Assembly: GCA_013314775.1 (NCBI GenBank)
Contig: JABUFB010000008.1
Span: 620,001 to 684,000 of the forward strand
DNA length: 64,000 nucleotides
Origin: Armatimonadota bacterium
Lineage (GTDB): Bacteria; Armatimonadota; Zipacnadia; Zipacnadales; JABUFB01
Direction: 5' to 3'
This document shows positions 43,348 to 52,663 of the stretch, piece after piece (position 1 is the first letter of the stretch; the number at the start of each line of letters is the position of its first letter). The notes under the pieces are model-generated. The model was given only the letters and a program-made list of their open reading frames with translations, was not told the DNA's origin and did not search any database. The translations under genes and the position numbers were made by a program.

Positions 43348-46300
43348 TTACTTGCTCGGCCGCCAGTCAGGCATGGGCACCGGCGTTGTCTTCACGGGCC
43401 ACGAAGCCCGGTACGTGTCCTCATAAAGGCCGATCTCATCGAAGGGGATCGGCCGGAAGCCAACGGTCGCGAATGCCGGCGCGTCGGGTTTCAGGCGATA
43501 GTCTTCCGTGGCGGCGTCCACAAAGCCCGGATCGGTTTCGCCGAACTCCCCGTTCTCGACCAATTCCAGGTTGGCACGGTTACCAGTGACCATTGGACCG
43601 CACCGGTAAAACATATTCCGCCAGACGAAGTTGATGCCCGGCTCATCCATCATCGTCGCGATTTTCGGGTAGCGTTTCAGGTACAGATCATTGGTGTAGT
43701 AGTCAGGCGCGGGGTTGCCGTTGCGGATCCGGTTCCACACCGAATTGCCGGGGTAGTACCCCCCGCTGATCCCCTGCTTGCAGTCGATGAACAAGTTGTT
43801 GTCAATCACATTGTCGCGACCGCTGTTCATCTGAATCGCACCGAAATTGCCGTTGGCGCCCCGAATGAACACGTTCCCGTAGACCAACATCCCGCTGATG
43901 GCGTCGTCGAAGCGAATCGATGCTTGCCCGTGCACGGCCGCGCCAGGCTTGTCCTTTCCGCAATTGGTGAAACGGTTGTAGCGAAACACTACACCACGAT
44001 AGGTGGGGTTGGCAAACAGCTCCATCGCGCCCTGGTCGTCAGACTCTCTCACGGCGCTGTGCACTTCGTTGTACTCGATGATGTGGTCATTCCCCTCGAT
44101 GCGCATGACGCTGCTGGGACAGTTGTACATGAGATTGTGGGCGACGCGATTGCCCACGCCCTCAAGCTGGATTGCCGGCGTGTATGTGCGGTCAATGCGC
44201 CCAAAGTTGTGGATACGGCAGTTCACCACGAAATGCCTGCCCGGCGTGAGCGTAGCGCGGTCGCCGCCGATGACCTCGGTGGCGCGCCGGCCGATGGTGT
44301 GCACGTCGCACCCCAGCAGCCCGTTGCCCTCGCCGCCGGTGATGGTGATCCCGTTCCCGGCCAGGCGGCTCACCGTACACCCGGCGATCAGGCAGCGGCT
44401 GCAGTCCCTGAGGATCAACCCGTGGTAGCGCCCCAGATCGAAAGTCAGGCCCTCGAAACGCACGTCGGTCACATTGTCCATGGTGACCATGGGCGTCGAT
44501 AGCATGCCGATCTCCACCTTCGCGGTGGCCAGGTCAGTCGGAGGGTAGAGATACAGGATGCCGGTGTCGCGGTCCAGATACCACTCGCCCGGCTGGTCGA
44601 TTTCTTCCAGGAGGTTGAAGGCGTAGTACACGATGCCCTGACCCGTATGCATTCCGGGTGGGCCGTACTGGTAGGCTTCATTGCAGATCACGGTGCGTGT
44701 CTCCGGGTCGATCTTCGAAACGCGGATGGTCGCGTCTGCCCACAGGTACCGGAAGTAACCGAAAAGCCAGGGATCCTCGGCCCGGGTCCAGCGCTCGTGG
44801 CGGTCGTCGATGTACTCGAAGATCGAGGGCTTGCCTTCGGCGCGATTGCCGGGCTCCACCAGCTTCGCTATGCCCACGAAGCCTTCATTGGGCCATCGCG
44901 CGAGGGTCATGGGTTCGCCGTCCACGAACAGCTCCAGGGTCGGCGGGGACGGCGGCTGGCTGAACCCGCGCACCGCGAGCTTGCCGAAGTCTTCAATGCC
45001 CTGGGCCGGAAGATCGCAGGCGACCACTTTCCCCCGGGCCTCCTCGGGTATGCGTTCCAGAATTGCCGGGTCGGTCACTGTCTCGAAACCAGAAATGCGC
45101 GTACCGCCGTAAAAGGTGACTTTGCCTGGCACTGTCGCGCGGTACACGACGGGGGCGTCCGGCTTGCCGGAATCCTCTCGGGTAAGTGCCAGCGGCTCGG
45201 TGACCCGGTACTCTCCTGGGCGGATGCTCACGGCAATCGGCCCTTCGGTGCCACTGGCCCTGAGCTCTCGCACCCGGTCCCGCGCCCGGGCCAAAGTTGC
45301 GAAGGGTCTCAGGCCTGTGCCGTCGCCGGTGTCGCTGCCATTGGGCGCGACGTACACATGCGCCGCGAACTCATCTATGGGCGCGATCCGAGTGCGACTG
45401 GCCTCCGGGTCCCTCGCCGGGAGACCTCGCGCAACCCGGTCAAGTTCCGCCACCATTTCCCTCGCTTCGGCGCGGTGGACGTCGGCACATTCGGCGCTGT
45501 CTGCGATCCCCTGATACTCCGCGCGGGCAAGATCCGGTTTCCCCTCGGCGACATAGCTCTGGGCAATGCGCAGACGAGCGTAGCTGCGCAGGCCTTCGGA
45601 CACATCAGGCGACTGTACAACGGCGGCGCAGGCGGCGCGGACCGCGGCGAAATCGCCGGCGGCCCAATCAGCGTGGGTTTGGGCGAAGGCTTGCATGAGC
45701 AGCTCCCGTCTCTCGGCGGCAGCCGCTTCGGGCGACTCGACCGCGCCGAAAGTGTCCTTCAGGCGGGCAAACTCCGCCTTGATCTCAGCACGCGGGACCG
45801 CGCGGCGGTAGACCCGCACCTCATCCATGAGACCCCAGTAGTTGTGCCAGCCGCTGCCCAGGGTCAACTCACCGCCCAGCGAGAAGTCTCCGACGAACGC
45901 AGGCGACAATGCTGTCGTGCCCTGGCTATAGCCGTTGACATAGACCTCCACCGTACGCTTGTCACGGTCGCAGACCAGGGCCATGTGGGCCCACTCGTCC
46001 AGCTTGAGTCCGGTGGCCGCCGTGCCACCTGCCGAGACAATATTGCCCGCTTCATTCTTGTAACAAAAATAGTAGCCAGGCTGACCTGTGTTGAAGATGT
46101 CGATGACCAGGTAGGCATCGGGATACACGCCGAAGGCGAAGATACGCCGCTGATTCTGGCGGTCCTCGATGGCAAACTGCTTCGGCTTCAGCCATGCGCT
46201 GAAAGTCCAGGACCCTTTCCCGAAGCGCAGGTTCTGGGGAATCTGGACGCGCGCGACACCCGCGGCTTGACCGTCGAAAGACAGGGCCGTGCCGACGGGT

Positions 46301-46476
46301 GAGTCGGTCCAGGCAGCAGTTACGGTTGCGTTCAGGCCGTTGTCTGACGAGTCGGCAGCGACATTGCCGGCGCCCTCGTCGAAGGAGTAGTGCAGCAGGA
46401 GCCCGTCCTGGGCCCCGGCGCATCCGCAGAGACCAACAACGGCGAGCAACAGCACGGGCGTATACCTGTTCAGCAT
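43348..46476 (-). CDS. LamG-domain lipoprotein with GH141-like right-handed beta-helix
   Basis: This 1042-residue exported protein probably acts on a complex polysaccharide; GH141 includes a fucosidase and xylanases. The signal sequence ends in a lipobox-like VGLCGC, so it is likely lipid-anchored. Residues about 25-225 form a LamG/concanavalin-like domain (LHYSFDEGAGN, WTFSAWLKPKQF, MDEVRVYRRAV). A helical spacer at about 235-355 follows. Then comes HVYVAPNGSDTGDGTGLRPF with ATLARARDRVRELR, RPGEYRVTEPLALTREDSG, GGTRISGF and LELFVDGEPMTLARWPN, the GH141-like signature, and a long beta-helix (GNGITITGGEGN, IRNGNPAPDYYTND). Gene orientation is divergent from the sulfatase unit. The GH141 assignment is by motif memory only. 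Confidence 0.8.
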   Translation of the reverse strand: MLNRYTPVLLLAVVGLCGCAGAQDGLLLHYSFDEGAGNVAADSSDNGLNATVTAAWTDSPVGTALSFDGQAAGVARVQIPQNLRFGKGSWTFSAWLKPKQFAIEDRQNQRRIFAFGVYPDAYLVIDIFNTGQPGYYFCYKNEAGNIVSAGGTAATGLKLDEWAHMALVCDRDKRTVEVYVNGYSQGTTALSPAFVGDFSLGGELTLGSGWHNYWGLMDEVRVYRRAVPRAEIKAEFARLKDTFGAVESPEAAAAERRELLMQAFAQTHADWAAGDFAAVRAACAAVVQSPDVSEGLRSYARLRIAQSYVAEGKPDLARAEYQGIADSAECADVHRAEAREMVAELDRVARGLPARDPEASRTRIAPIDEFAAHVYVAPNGSDTGDGTGLRPFATLARARDRVRELRASGTEGPIAVSIRPGEYRVTEPLALTREDSGKPDAPVVYRATVPGKVTFYGGTRISGFETVTDPAILERIPEEARGKVVACDLPAQGIEDFGKLAVRGFSQPPSPPTLELFVDGEPMTLARWPNEGFVGIAKLVEPGNRAEGKPSIFEYIDDRHERWTRAEDPWLFGYFRYLWADATIRVSKIDPETRTVICNEAYQYGPPGMHTGQGIVYYAFNLLEEIDQPGEWYLDRDTGILYLYPPTDLATAKVEIGMLSTPMVTMDNVTDVRFEGLTFDLGRYHGLILRDCSRCLIAGCTVSRLAGNGITITGGEGNGLLGCDVHTIGRRATEVIGGDRATLTPGRHFVVNCRIHNFGRIDRTYTPAIQLEGVGNRVAHNLMYNCPSSVMRIEGNDHIIEYNEVHSAVRESDDQGAMELFANPTYRGVVFRYNRFTNCGKDKPGAAVHGQASIRFDDAISGMLVYGNVFIRGANGNFGAIQMNSGRDNVIDNNLFIDCKQGISGGYYPGNSVWNRIRNGNPAPDYYTNDLYLKRYPKIATMMDEPGINFVWRNMFYRCGPMVTGNRANLELVENGEFGETDPGFVDAATEDYRLKPDAPAFATVGFRPIPFDEIGLYEDTYRASWPVKTTPVPMPDWRPSK

Positions 46477-46640
46477 GGGCGTCTCCCTTCGAGCGTCACG
46501 AGTTATACGTTCCTATTCCCCGCACAGGCCGACCAGACCTGCGTGTCCGGGAAGGCCAGGGATGCGCGGACGGTGAACTTGCATTTGTCCGGCAAGAATG
46601 CGTTCGATGACCTCGAAACTATGCAAGCCCGGAGTAACTC

Positions 46641-48035
46641 ATGGACCGCCCGAACGTATTGCTCATCACCACCGACCAGCAGCGGTATGACAGCCTCTCC
46701 TGCAATGACGCCCCAGTGGGGCGAACACCTCATCTGGACACCATGGCCGCGCGGGGAGTCATCTTCGACCGCTGCTATCTCCAGAACCCGGTGTGCGTCC
46801 CGTCGCGCGCATCCCTGCAGACCGGCAAGTATCCCCACCAGCACGGGGTCCGGCATATGGAGGACAGGGTCGATGCTACGCCCGGACTGGCCGAATCTGA
46901 GTTGACCGTCCACGAACGCCTGCGTGAGGCCGGCTACCACACGGCAGCGTTCGGCAAGATCCACATGATGCCCGATCGGGGCTTCGACACTATGCAGGTC
47001 ACCGGCGGCAAGGGCGCCCGGTGGACCCAGAGCACCGGGCTGCCCATCGGACCCGGTCCGCTCGGGCCACAGTACGCGGCGTGGCTGGAGAGCCGCAATC
47101 CCGGCAGCTACGAGCGTATCTACCAGGAGCGCCGCCGCCCCGAATACCGGCAGTTCGGCACCGCGCTGCCCTTCCCGTTGCCCGCAAGCGAACACGTGGA
47201 CAGTTGGATCGGCGGTAATGTAGTTGAATTCCTGTCAAACCCTCCGGCAGAACCGTGGTTCGTGTGGTGCGGGTTCACCGGCCCTCATGGGCCGCTGGAT
47301 GTGCCGCCGGAGTATCTGGATCGTTACTCCCCCGATGACATGCCCGAGCCCCTGGACTGGACCATCGACCTGCGCGATCGCTGGCCGTATCGCAAGCGTT
47401 CGCCCAGGGCCGGAACGGAAGCCGAGATGGCGAATGCGCGGCGATGGACAGCGTATTACCACGCGCTGCTGGACCTTATCGACGACCAGGTCGGCCAAAT
47501 CATCCAGTGCATGGACCGGCGCGGACTATGGGACAACACGCTTGTGTTATTCACCTCTGACCACGGCGAAATGCGCGGGGATTTCGGCCTCTACGGGAAG
47601 GGCAGCTTCCTCGAACCGATCTCGCGCCTGCCCGCATTCATCGTCCCGCCGGGGAGCCGGGAGGGGCGACGCTTCGCGGGATTGGTGGAGATGTTCGACT
47701 TCGCGCCCACGATACTGGACTACACCGGCGTGGCGATCCCGGAGGGTATGTCCGCGCGCAGCTTGCGCGGCGAGATTGAGACCGGCGCCGGAGGGCGTGA
47801 CTGCGTTTTCGGGGAGCACGTGGACAACAGCCGGCAGTGGGGCGGCGTCTACTGCCGCACCGACACGCACAAGCTTGTGCTCTGGTCCAGTGATGATGAT
47901 GGCGGCGGGGAACTGTACTGCCTCCAAGAGGACCCGCTGGAACGGGTGAACCGCTACGCGGACCCGGCATTGCGTGCGGTGCGGGACGAACTGCAGGCGC
48001 GGATCATCGCGCGCGGCGTTACGGCGCGCGGATAG
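46641..48035 (+). CDS. Sulfatase (type I, formylglycine-dependent)
   Basis: This 464-residue enzyme would hydrolyse sulfate esters of sugars. The N-terminus RPNVLLITTDQQRYDSLS holds a metal-binding Asp. NPVCVPSRASLQTGKYPHQHG contains the C-x-P-S-R signature in which Cys 52 becomes formylglycine. FTSDHGEMRGDFGLYGKGSF is the second metal-site motif, and the C-terminal subdomain is present, so length is normal. No signal peptide is visible; family members often act in the periplasm, so location is unsure. A maturase is needed and is not in this window. CGGAG lies 6 bases before the ATG. The GH29-like gene follows after 23 bases, which suggests one operon for sulfated fucose-type glycans. Confidence 0.93.
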   Translation: MDRPNVLLITTDQQRYDSLSCNDAPVGRTPHLDTMAARGVIFDRCYLQNPVCVPSRASLQTGKYPHQHGVRHMEDRVDATPGLAESELTVHERLREAGYHTAAFGKIHMMPDRGFDTMQVTGGKGARWTQSTGLPIGPGPLGPQYAAWLESRNPGSYERIYQERRRPEYRQFGTALPFPLPASEHVDSWIGGNVVEFLSNPPAEPWFVWCGFTGPHGPLDVPPEYLDRYSPDDMPEPLDWTIDLRDRWPYRKRSPRAGTEAEMANARRWTAYYHALLDLIDDQVGQIIQCMDRRGLWDNTLVLFTSDHGEMRGDFGLYGKGSFLEPISRLPAFIVPPGSREGRRFAGLVEMFDFAPTILDYTGVAIPEGMSARSLRGEIETGAGGRDCVFGEHVDNSRQWGGVYCRTDTHKLVLWSSDDDGGGELYCLQEDPLERVNRYADPALRAVRDELQARIIARGVTARG

Positions 48036-48058
48036 CGAGAACAGGAGAGTGGCCACTC

Positions 48059-49063
48059 ATGGCCGAAACTGATGCGGGGGCCGGAGACCAGCGCCTTTCC
48101 GTCGCAGCGCTGCAGGCGTGGGAACAGCTGGGCTTCGGGATGTTCATCCACTTCGGCCTGAGCACTTTCGTGGCGAAGGAGCTTCCATCGGGGAACGATC
48201 CATCAACCACGTACGCTCCGGACCGCCTCGACGTGGACCAGTGGATCCAGGTGGCGCGGGATACAGGGATGAAGTACGCGGTCCTCACCACGAAGCATGT
48301 GTCCGGTCATTGCTTGTGGCCCAGCGCCCAAACCGACTATCACGTGGGCACAAGCGGAAACACCACCGACGTCGTGGATGCCTTCGTCACCGCCTGCCGG
48401 CGCCACGGCCTCATGCCGGGGTTCTACTACTGCTCCTGGGACAACCACCACCGGTTCGGTTCGCGCACCTGGAGCGACCTGCTGCCCGGCGGTCTCGTGG
48501 AATCGCCCCGGGTGGACTTCCCCGACGTCCTGCGCACAGCCGCTGATGCGGGCATCAATGAGGGCAACATGTTCTTCTGGACCTTTGGTGCTGGACACGG
48601 GATCATCGAGTACTTTGACCTCACCGGCAACGAGCAAGTCCGACAGGCGTTAGTCGCCACTGCTGACGATGCCCTGGCTGACGGGCGCATCGGACTGCGC
48701 CTGAAGGCGGTGGCATTCGCTGCGCGGCATGCAGACGACCCGGCACCTTATCGTGAGGCGATCCGCGAGTGGGCTGAGGGCGAGGGACGCAGGTCTTTGT
48801 TGCAGATCGTGCCGCACAATGCGGAGTACTACTCCGGCCCGCGCGCCATGCTGCGCGGATCAACTCCGGGCGCGCTGTTCACCATGAACGACCTGCCGTA
48901 CGTGATCGGCCTGATCGACGCCGACCCGCCGATGGATGACGAACTGCGGCGCATTGATGAGAGCGGCGGGCCATTTCAACCCGAGCCTACGCTGAGCTGG
49001 CAGTCGGAGTATGACCTGCCCGAGTTCGAAGAGTATCTGCGAATCAGGCATCCCCAACCGTGA
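48059..49063 (+). CDS. Chimeric protein: GH29-like N-terminus joined to unrelated helical C-terminus
   Basis: This 334-residue protein begins as a GH29 alpha-L-fucosidase: WEQLGFGMFIHFGLSTF, MKYAVLTTKHVSGHCLWPS, HVGTSGNTTDVVDAFV and GLMPGFYYCSWDNHHRFGS. After about residue 135 similarity to GH29 stops. The rest (VDFPDVLRTAADAG, GNEQVRQALVATADDALADG, REAIREWAEGEG) reads like the helical end of a toroid-type enzyme. GH29 proteins normally have 400 or more residues, and the barrel part with the nucleophile Asp is missing. The usual KHHDGF is also KHVSGH. It may be a deletion fusion of two neighbouring genes, an assembly error, or a genuine new combination. It is probably inactive as a fucosidase. 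The start codon follows the sulfatase by 23 bases with AGGAGAG upstream. Confidence 0.65.
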   Translation: MAETDAGAGDQRLSVAALQAWEQLGFGMFIHFGLSTFVAKELPSGNDPSTTYAPDRLDVDQWIQVARDTGMKYAVLTTKHVSGHCLWPSAQTDYHVGTSGNTTDVVDAFVTACRRHGLMPGFYYCSWDNHHRFGSRTWSDLLPGGLVESPRVDFPDVLRTAADAGINEGNMFFWTFGAGHGIIEYFDLTGNEQVRQALVATADDALADGRIGLRLKAVAFAARHADDPAPYREAIREWAEGEGRRSLLQIVPHNAEYYSGPRAMLRGSTPGALFTMNDLPYVIGLIDADPPMDDELRRIDESGGPFQPEPTLSWQSEYDLPEFEEYLRIRHPQP

Positions 49064-49077
49064 ACGCGGAGGCGAGG

Positions 49078-49853
49078 ATGATGAACGCGGCAATCAGCTT
49101 CGCCCTGGCGACCGGCCTGGTTCTCTGCTGTCTTCCCGCCGGGGCGCAGGAACAGTGGGCACACCCGGAATGCAGATACCGCACCGAGATCACGGGGCCT
49201 GAGCCTGCGCGGGACGCCGCGCAGAAACTTGCGGAAGTGGCGGCCGACTTCAGCGCAATACTTCGCGAGGCAGGCATTGAGGGCGCCTTCGACCCAGCGT
49301 CGCTCAGGCTTGTGGAACGCGGCTGGGACCTGCCCTTTGCCTTCCGCACTGAGTACGACCCGCGCCGCGAGGTATCGTATCTCGCGTGACAATGCAACAG
49401 CCGTCCCGGTGAGACACCCGCCTGCACCATGTACTTCGATACCACAGATCGCAATCTGCGTCCCGCGCCGACTGGGGAGACAGCATTGCCTCCGGAAAAC
49501 CTCCTGCGTAATCCGGGGTTTGAGGATGCCCGGAACAATCGCCCCGCGGAGTGGGACGTCAACTCGCCGGCTCTGGTCAGCCTGGGTTCGTGGACTCGCG
49601 GTCAGGGCGAGCGGTCGCTCCGTATCGCCGTGGATGAAAACACTCCTGCCGACGCCGAACGCGTAGTCATTGTGTCCCAGAGCGTGGATCTGTCGCGCGA
49701 CGCGGGGCAGGGGAGCACTCTCTTTCTCTGAGAGCGCAGAAGGGCGCATTCTTCGACTGCCTCACTGTTTTACCGGCCACCGATGCAGTGGACGGCGCGG
49801 CCATGAACCTCTTCCAGAACTGGAACTTCGCACCGTGGCAACTGCCTCTGTAG
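49078..49853 (+). pseudogene. Broken secreted-protein gene (at least two frame disruptions)
   Basis: A good start (GGAGG before two ATGs) and signal peptide (ending PAGAQE) lead into YRTEITGPEPARDAAQKLAE and then hit a TGA at 49387. About 40 bases on, the same frame resumes with TMYFDTTDRNLRPAP, ENLLRNPGFEDARNNRPAEW and RSLRIAVDENTPADAERVV, then stops at 49731. The sequence continues in another frame as LSLRAQKGAFFDCLTVLPA and MNLFQNWNFAPWQLPL, ending at 49853. At least one lesion near 49385-49430 and one near 49715 are needed. The intact form would be an exported CBM-containing protein. Sequencing error is the alternative. It lies 14 bases after the GH29-like chimera. Confidence 0.6.
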
Positions 49854-49908
49854 ACAGGACTTCACAGGCCCTAATCAACCTGACTCTCTTCATCCGGAGG
49901 ACCACATC

Positions 49909-51336
49909 ATGCGGATGCCCGCCTTCTCGACCATTGTCACCCTCGCGATTGCCGCAACCGCCTGCGCTGCGCCGACCTTCACTGACCGGTCTGCCGACCT
50001 CGGGCTGACGATCCCCAACGCCGCCGCGTGCTGGGCCGACTTCGACAACGACGGATGGGCCGATCTGTGCGCCGGCGGGATCGTGTGGAAGAATAACGGC
50101 GGCACATCTTTCAGCAAGCTAGCGCAAGGCTTCGGCAGTTGTGTGGCTGCCGACTTCGACAACGACGGCTTTGTAGACCTCTTCTCGTGGTCAGCGCTTC
50201 AGGTCTACCGCAACGATCGTGGCAAAGGCTTCGTGTCCATCGACATGCCCGACCATCCTGCGTGCGTCTCTCGTGGCGCTTGCTGGGCGGACCTCAACGC
50301 AGACGCCTTCGTTGATCTGTACGTGGGAGGATATGAAGATTGGAACGCCGGCATCACCTACCCCGACCTGGTGCTCATGAACGAGAGCGGCAAGTCCTTC
50401 CGGCTGGCACGCACCGATGAGCGCTACCGCGCACGGGGTGTCACCGCCGCCGACTTCGACCAGGACAGCGACCTGGACGTCTACGTCTCCAACTACCGCC
50501 TCCAGCCGAACGTGCTGTGGATCAACGATGGCACGGGCAATCTTCAAGACAAGGCCGCTGAGTTCAATGCCCTCGCCACCTCGCCGGGATTCAGCGGCGG
50601 ACACTCTATCGGCTCTGCGTGGGGCGATTTCGACAACGACGGCGCCATCGACCTGTTCGCCGGGAACTTCGCCCACGTGGACAACCGCGGTGACCAGCCC
50701 AAGTCCCGGTTCCTGCGCAATCGCGGCCCGGAAGCAGGCTACGTGTTCGAAGACCTTGGGACCTGCGGCGTTTTCTACCAGGAGTCCTACGCAAGCCCGG
50801 CAGCCGGAGACTATGACAACGACGGCGACCTGGACCTTTTCTTCACAACGGTCTACGCCACCGCATCCTTCGGGCGCAAGAACAACCCTGTTCTCTTCCG
50901 CAACGATGGCGGGTTCGAGTTCGGCAATGCCACCACGGAGGCGGGCCTGCCGGACCTGGGCTCCACCTACCAGGCCGCCTGGGCCGATTTCGACAATGAC
51001 GGGGACCTGGACCTGACCACGTCCGGCCGCCTGTTCGTGAACGAGGGCGCGGAGGGTCACTGGCTCCGGGTTCGGGTCATTGGCGACGGGGAGAAGGTGG
51101 ACCGTTCCTCAATCGGGGTGCAGGTACGGGTGGTCACCGCCGATGGAGTCCGCACCCGGCAGGTTGAGGCAGGCACAGGCGAAGGCAACCAGAACGACCT
51201 CACGCTCCATTTCGGTTTGGGGGCGAACGCTGGTCCAGTGCGCGTTGAGGTGCTCTGGCCGGGCGGCCTGAGTCGCACGCTGGACCAAGTGCAGGTGGAC
51301 CGGCTGTTGATCGTGCGCGCCGAGGATTCACTCTGA
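49909..51336 (+). CDS. Secreted FG-GAP repeat protein with ASPIC/UnbV C-terminus (CRTAC1-like)
   Basis: This 475-residue exported protein has a signal peptide (ending ACAAP). A run of calcium-binding propeller blades follows: WADFDNDGWADLCAGG, AADFDNDGFVDLF, AADFDQDSDLDVYVSN, WGDFDNDGAIDLFAGN, AGDYDNDGDLDLFFT and WADFDNDGDLDLTTSG. The last 90 residues are an ASPIC/UnbV domain (WLRVRVIGDGEKVDRSSIGVQ, VRVEVLWPGGLSRTLDQV). Such proteins are common at the surface of environmental bacteria and probably bind proteins or glycans. It follows the broken gene by 55 bases and could belong to the sulfatase transcript. No ribosome site is obvious directly before the ATG. Confidence 0.88.
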   Translation: MRMPAFSTIVTLAIAATACAAPTFTDRSADLGLTIPNAAACWADFDNDGWADLCAGGIVWKNNGGTSFSKLAQGFGSCVAADFDNDGFVDLFSWSALQVYRNDRGKGFVSIDMPDHPACVSRGACWADLNADAFVDLYVGGYEDWNAGITYPDLVLMNESGKSFRLARTDERYRARGVTAADFDQDSDLDVYVSNYRLQPNVLWINDGTGNLQDKAAEFNALATSPGFSGGHSIGSAWGDFDNDGAIDLFAGNFAHVDNRGDQPKSRFLRNRGPEAGYVFEDLGTCGVFYQESYASPAAGDYDNDGDLDLFFTTVYATASFGRKNNPVLFRNDGGFEFGNATTEAGLPDLGSTYQAAWADFDNDGDLDLTTSGRLFVNEGAEGHWLRVRVIGDGEKVDRSSIGVQVRVVTADGVRTRQVEAGTGEGNQNDLTLHFGLGANAGPVRVEVLWPGGLSRTLDQVQVDRLLIVRAEDSL

Positions 51337-51523
51337 AGGGCCGTGGTGTGCAATAGGGCCACCAGAACCAGTGGGGGTGTGAGCTGCACGAGCCCCATTG
51401 GTGCCTGACGAGTGTCCCTCTCGCTGCCGTGTGCGTCTGAGCAGAGCCACGAGCCTGCCCTGCGATGAGAGGCGGCGCGACGGGCAACTTCGAGCCACTG
51501 CGCTCTCCTGGCTGGTAGGGAAG

Positions 51524-52483
51524 TCACACCTCAAGCTGCCCGCTCTCCAGCAGGTACTCCAGGCACTCCTGATAGATCTGCTCTGTGGTGTAGCGAGGGC
51601 TGTACCCCAGGAGCCGCTGCCCCTTCTCGATGCTGCAGCACGGCGAGTGCTCGATATGGTCCAGAGTGCAGGCCCAGGCGTCGGCGCCCATGATCTCGGC
51701 CATCTGGTCGCGACGCGCAAACTCAATGTTCGGCTCGCGCCCGAACAGTCCGGCAACTGCGCGACAGCAGCCGACGAGCGACAAAGCCTGTGGGGACACG
51801 CCGCTGAAGGCCTCTCCCAGGGCCGCCCGCCGGTTGATCATCGCCGACTCGAACAGTTGCCCGAGGTCATCCGCGTGCACGTGGTGGAGCGTCTCGCGGC
51901 CGAACTCGGGCAGATACACCACTTCGCCGCGAGCCAGCTTGCGATAGACTTCCACCCCGTTGCGCGAGCCCTGAGGGTCGATGGGTAGCCACTTGCGCCC
52001 CGAGATGTGTCCGGGGTGGATAATGGTCACCGGAAACCCGGTCTCGCGATACCGGGTGATGAGATCAGCCTCAATCTGCGCCTTCTTTTTCCCATATTCG
52101 GAAATCGGGTGGCGCTGGTCGCACTCGCGGTACGGCACCTGCCCAGGGTGACCGTATGCCCAGATAGTTCCGCAGTGGATGAAGTGGGAGACTCGGCTTT
52201 CGAAAGCCTCCACCATCGCCCGGTTCTGTTCAGGCGTATAGCAGATCAGGTCGATGACCACATCGGCCTCCAGGCTCTCCATGCGGGGCTGCCAGGTTCC
52301 GGCCCTTTCCTCAGCCCTACGGTCGGCGATGATCCACTGAACCGCTCCCCAGCCCAGACGCGCATCGGTGTACTGCGGGACCGGGTTGCGGGCAACCACG
52401 CTGACTTTATGCCCCCCCATGACCAGACGCGGGATGAGATAGCTGCCGATGTGGCCTGTGCCGCCGATGACGAGGACCTTCAT
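51524..52483 (-). CDS. NAD-dependent epimerase/dehydratase (extended SDR)
   Basis: This 319-residue cytoplasmic enzyme has an N-terminal Rossmann fold with VIGGTGHIGSYLIPRL (GxxGxxG). The catalytic Tyr and Lys occur in ISEYGKKKAQIE, with the Thr/Ser position supplied by FIHCGTIWAYG. These features define extended short-chain dehydrogenases acting on nucleotide sugars or related sugars. The precise substrate is unknown. The start has GAGGGGTG 6 bases upstream. It stands alone between convergent and divergent neighbours. The 187-base gap to the FG-GAP gene on its 3' side shows no gene or strong hairpin. Confidence 0.9.
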   Translation of the reverse strand: MKVLVIGGTGHIGSYLIPRLVMGGHKVSVVARNPVPQYTDARLGWGAVQWIIADRRAEERAGTWQPRMESLEADVVIDLICYTPEQNRAMVEAFESRVSHFIHCGTIWAYGHPGQVPYRECDQRHPISEYGKKKAQIEADLITRYRETGFPVTIIHPGHISGRKWLPIDPQGSRNGVEVYRKLARGEVVYLPEFGRETLHHVHADDLGQLFESAMINRRAALGEAFSGVSPQALSLVGCCRAVAGLFGREPNIEFARRDQMAEIMGADAWACTLDHIEHSPCCSIEKGQRLLGYSPRYTTEQIYQECLEYLLESGQLEV

Positions 52484-52663
52484 GATGCACCCCTCTTGCC
52501 CGTCGCTTCGTGATGAAGATCTGTTCGCGCCGGCAGGCGTCAGGACCTCCAGCGGGCACTGCCATCAAGAATCCCTTGAGACACCCTGAAGGATCGGAAG
52601 GAGAACAGGCGCAGGGCGGAGAATTACATAAGCGCCTTACTATTCCACAAGGAGGTGCACCCG

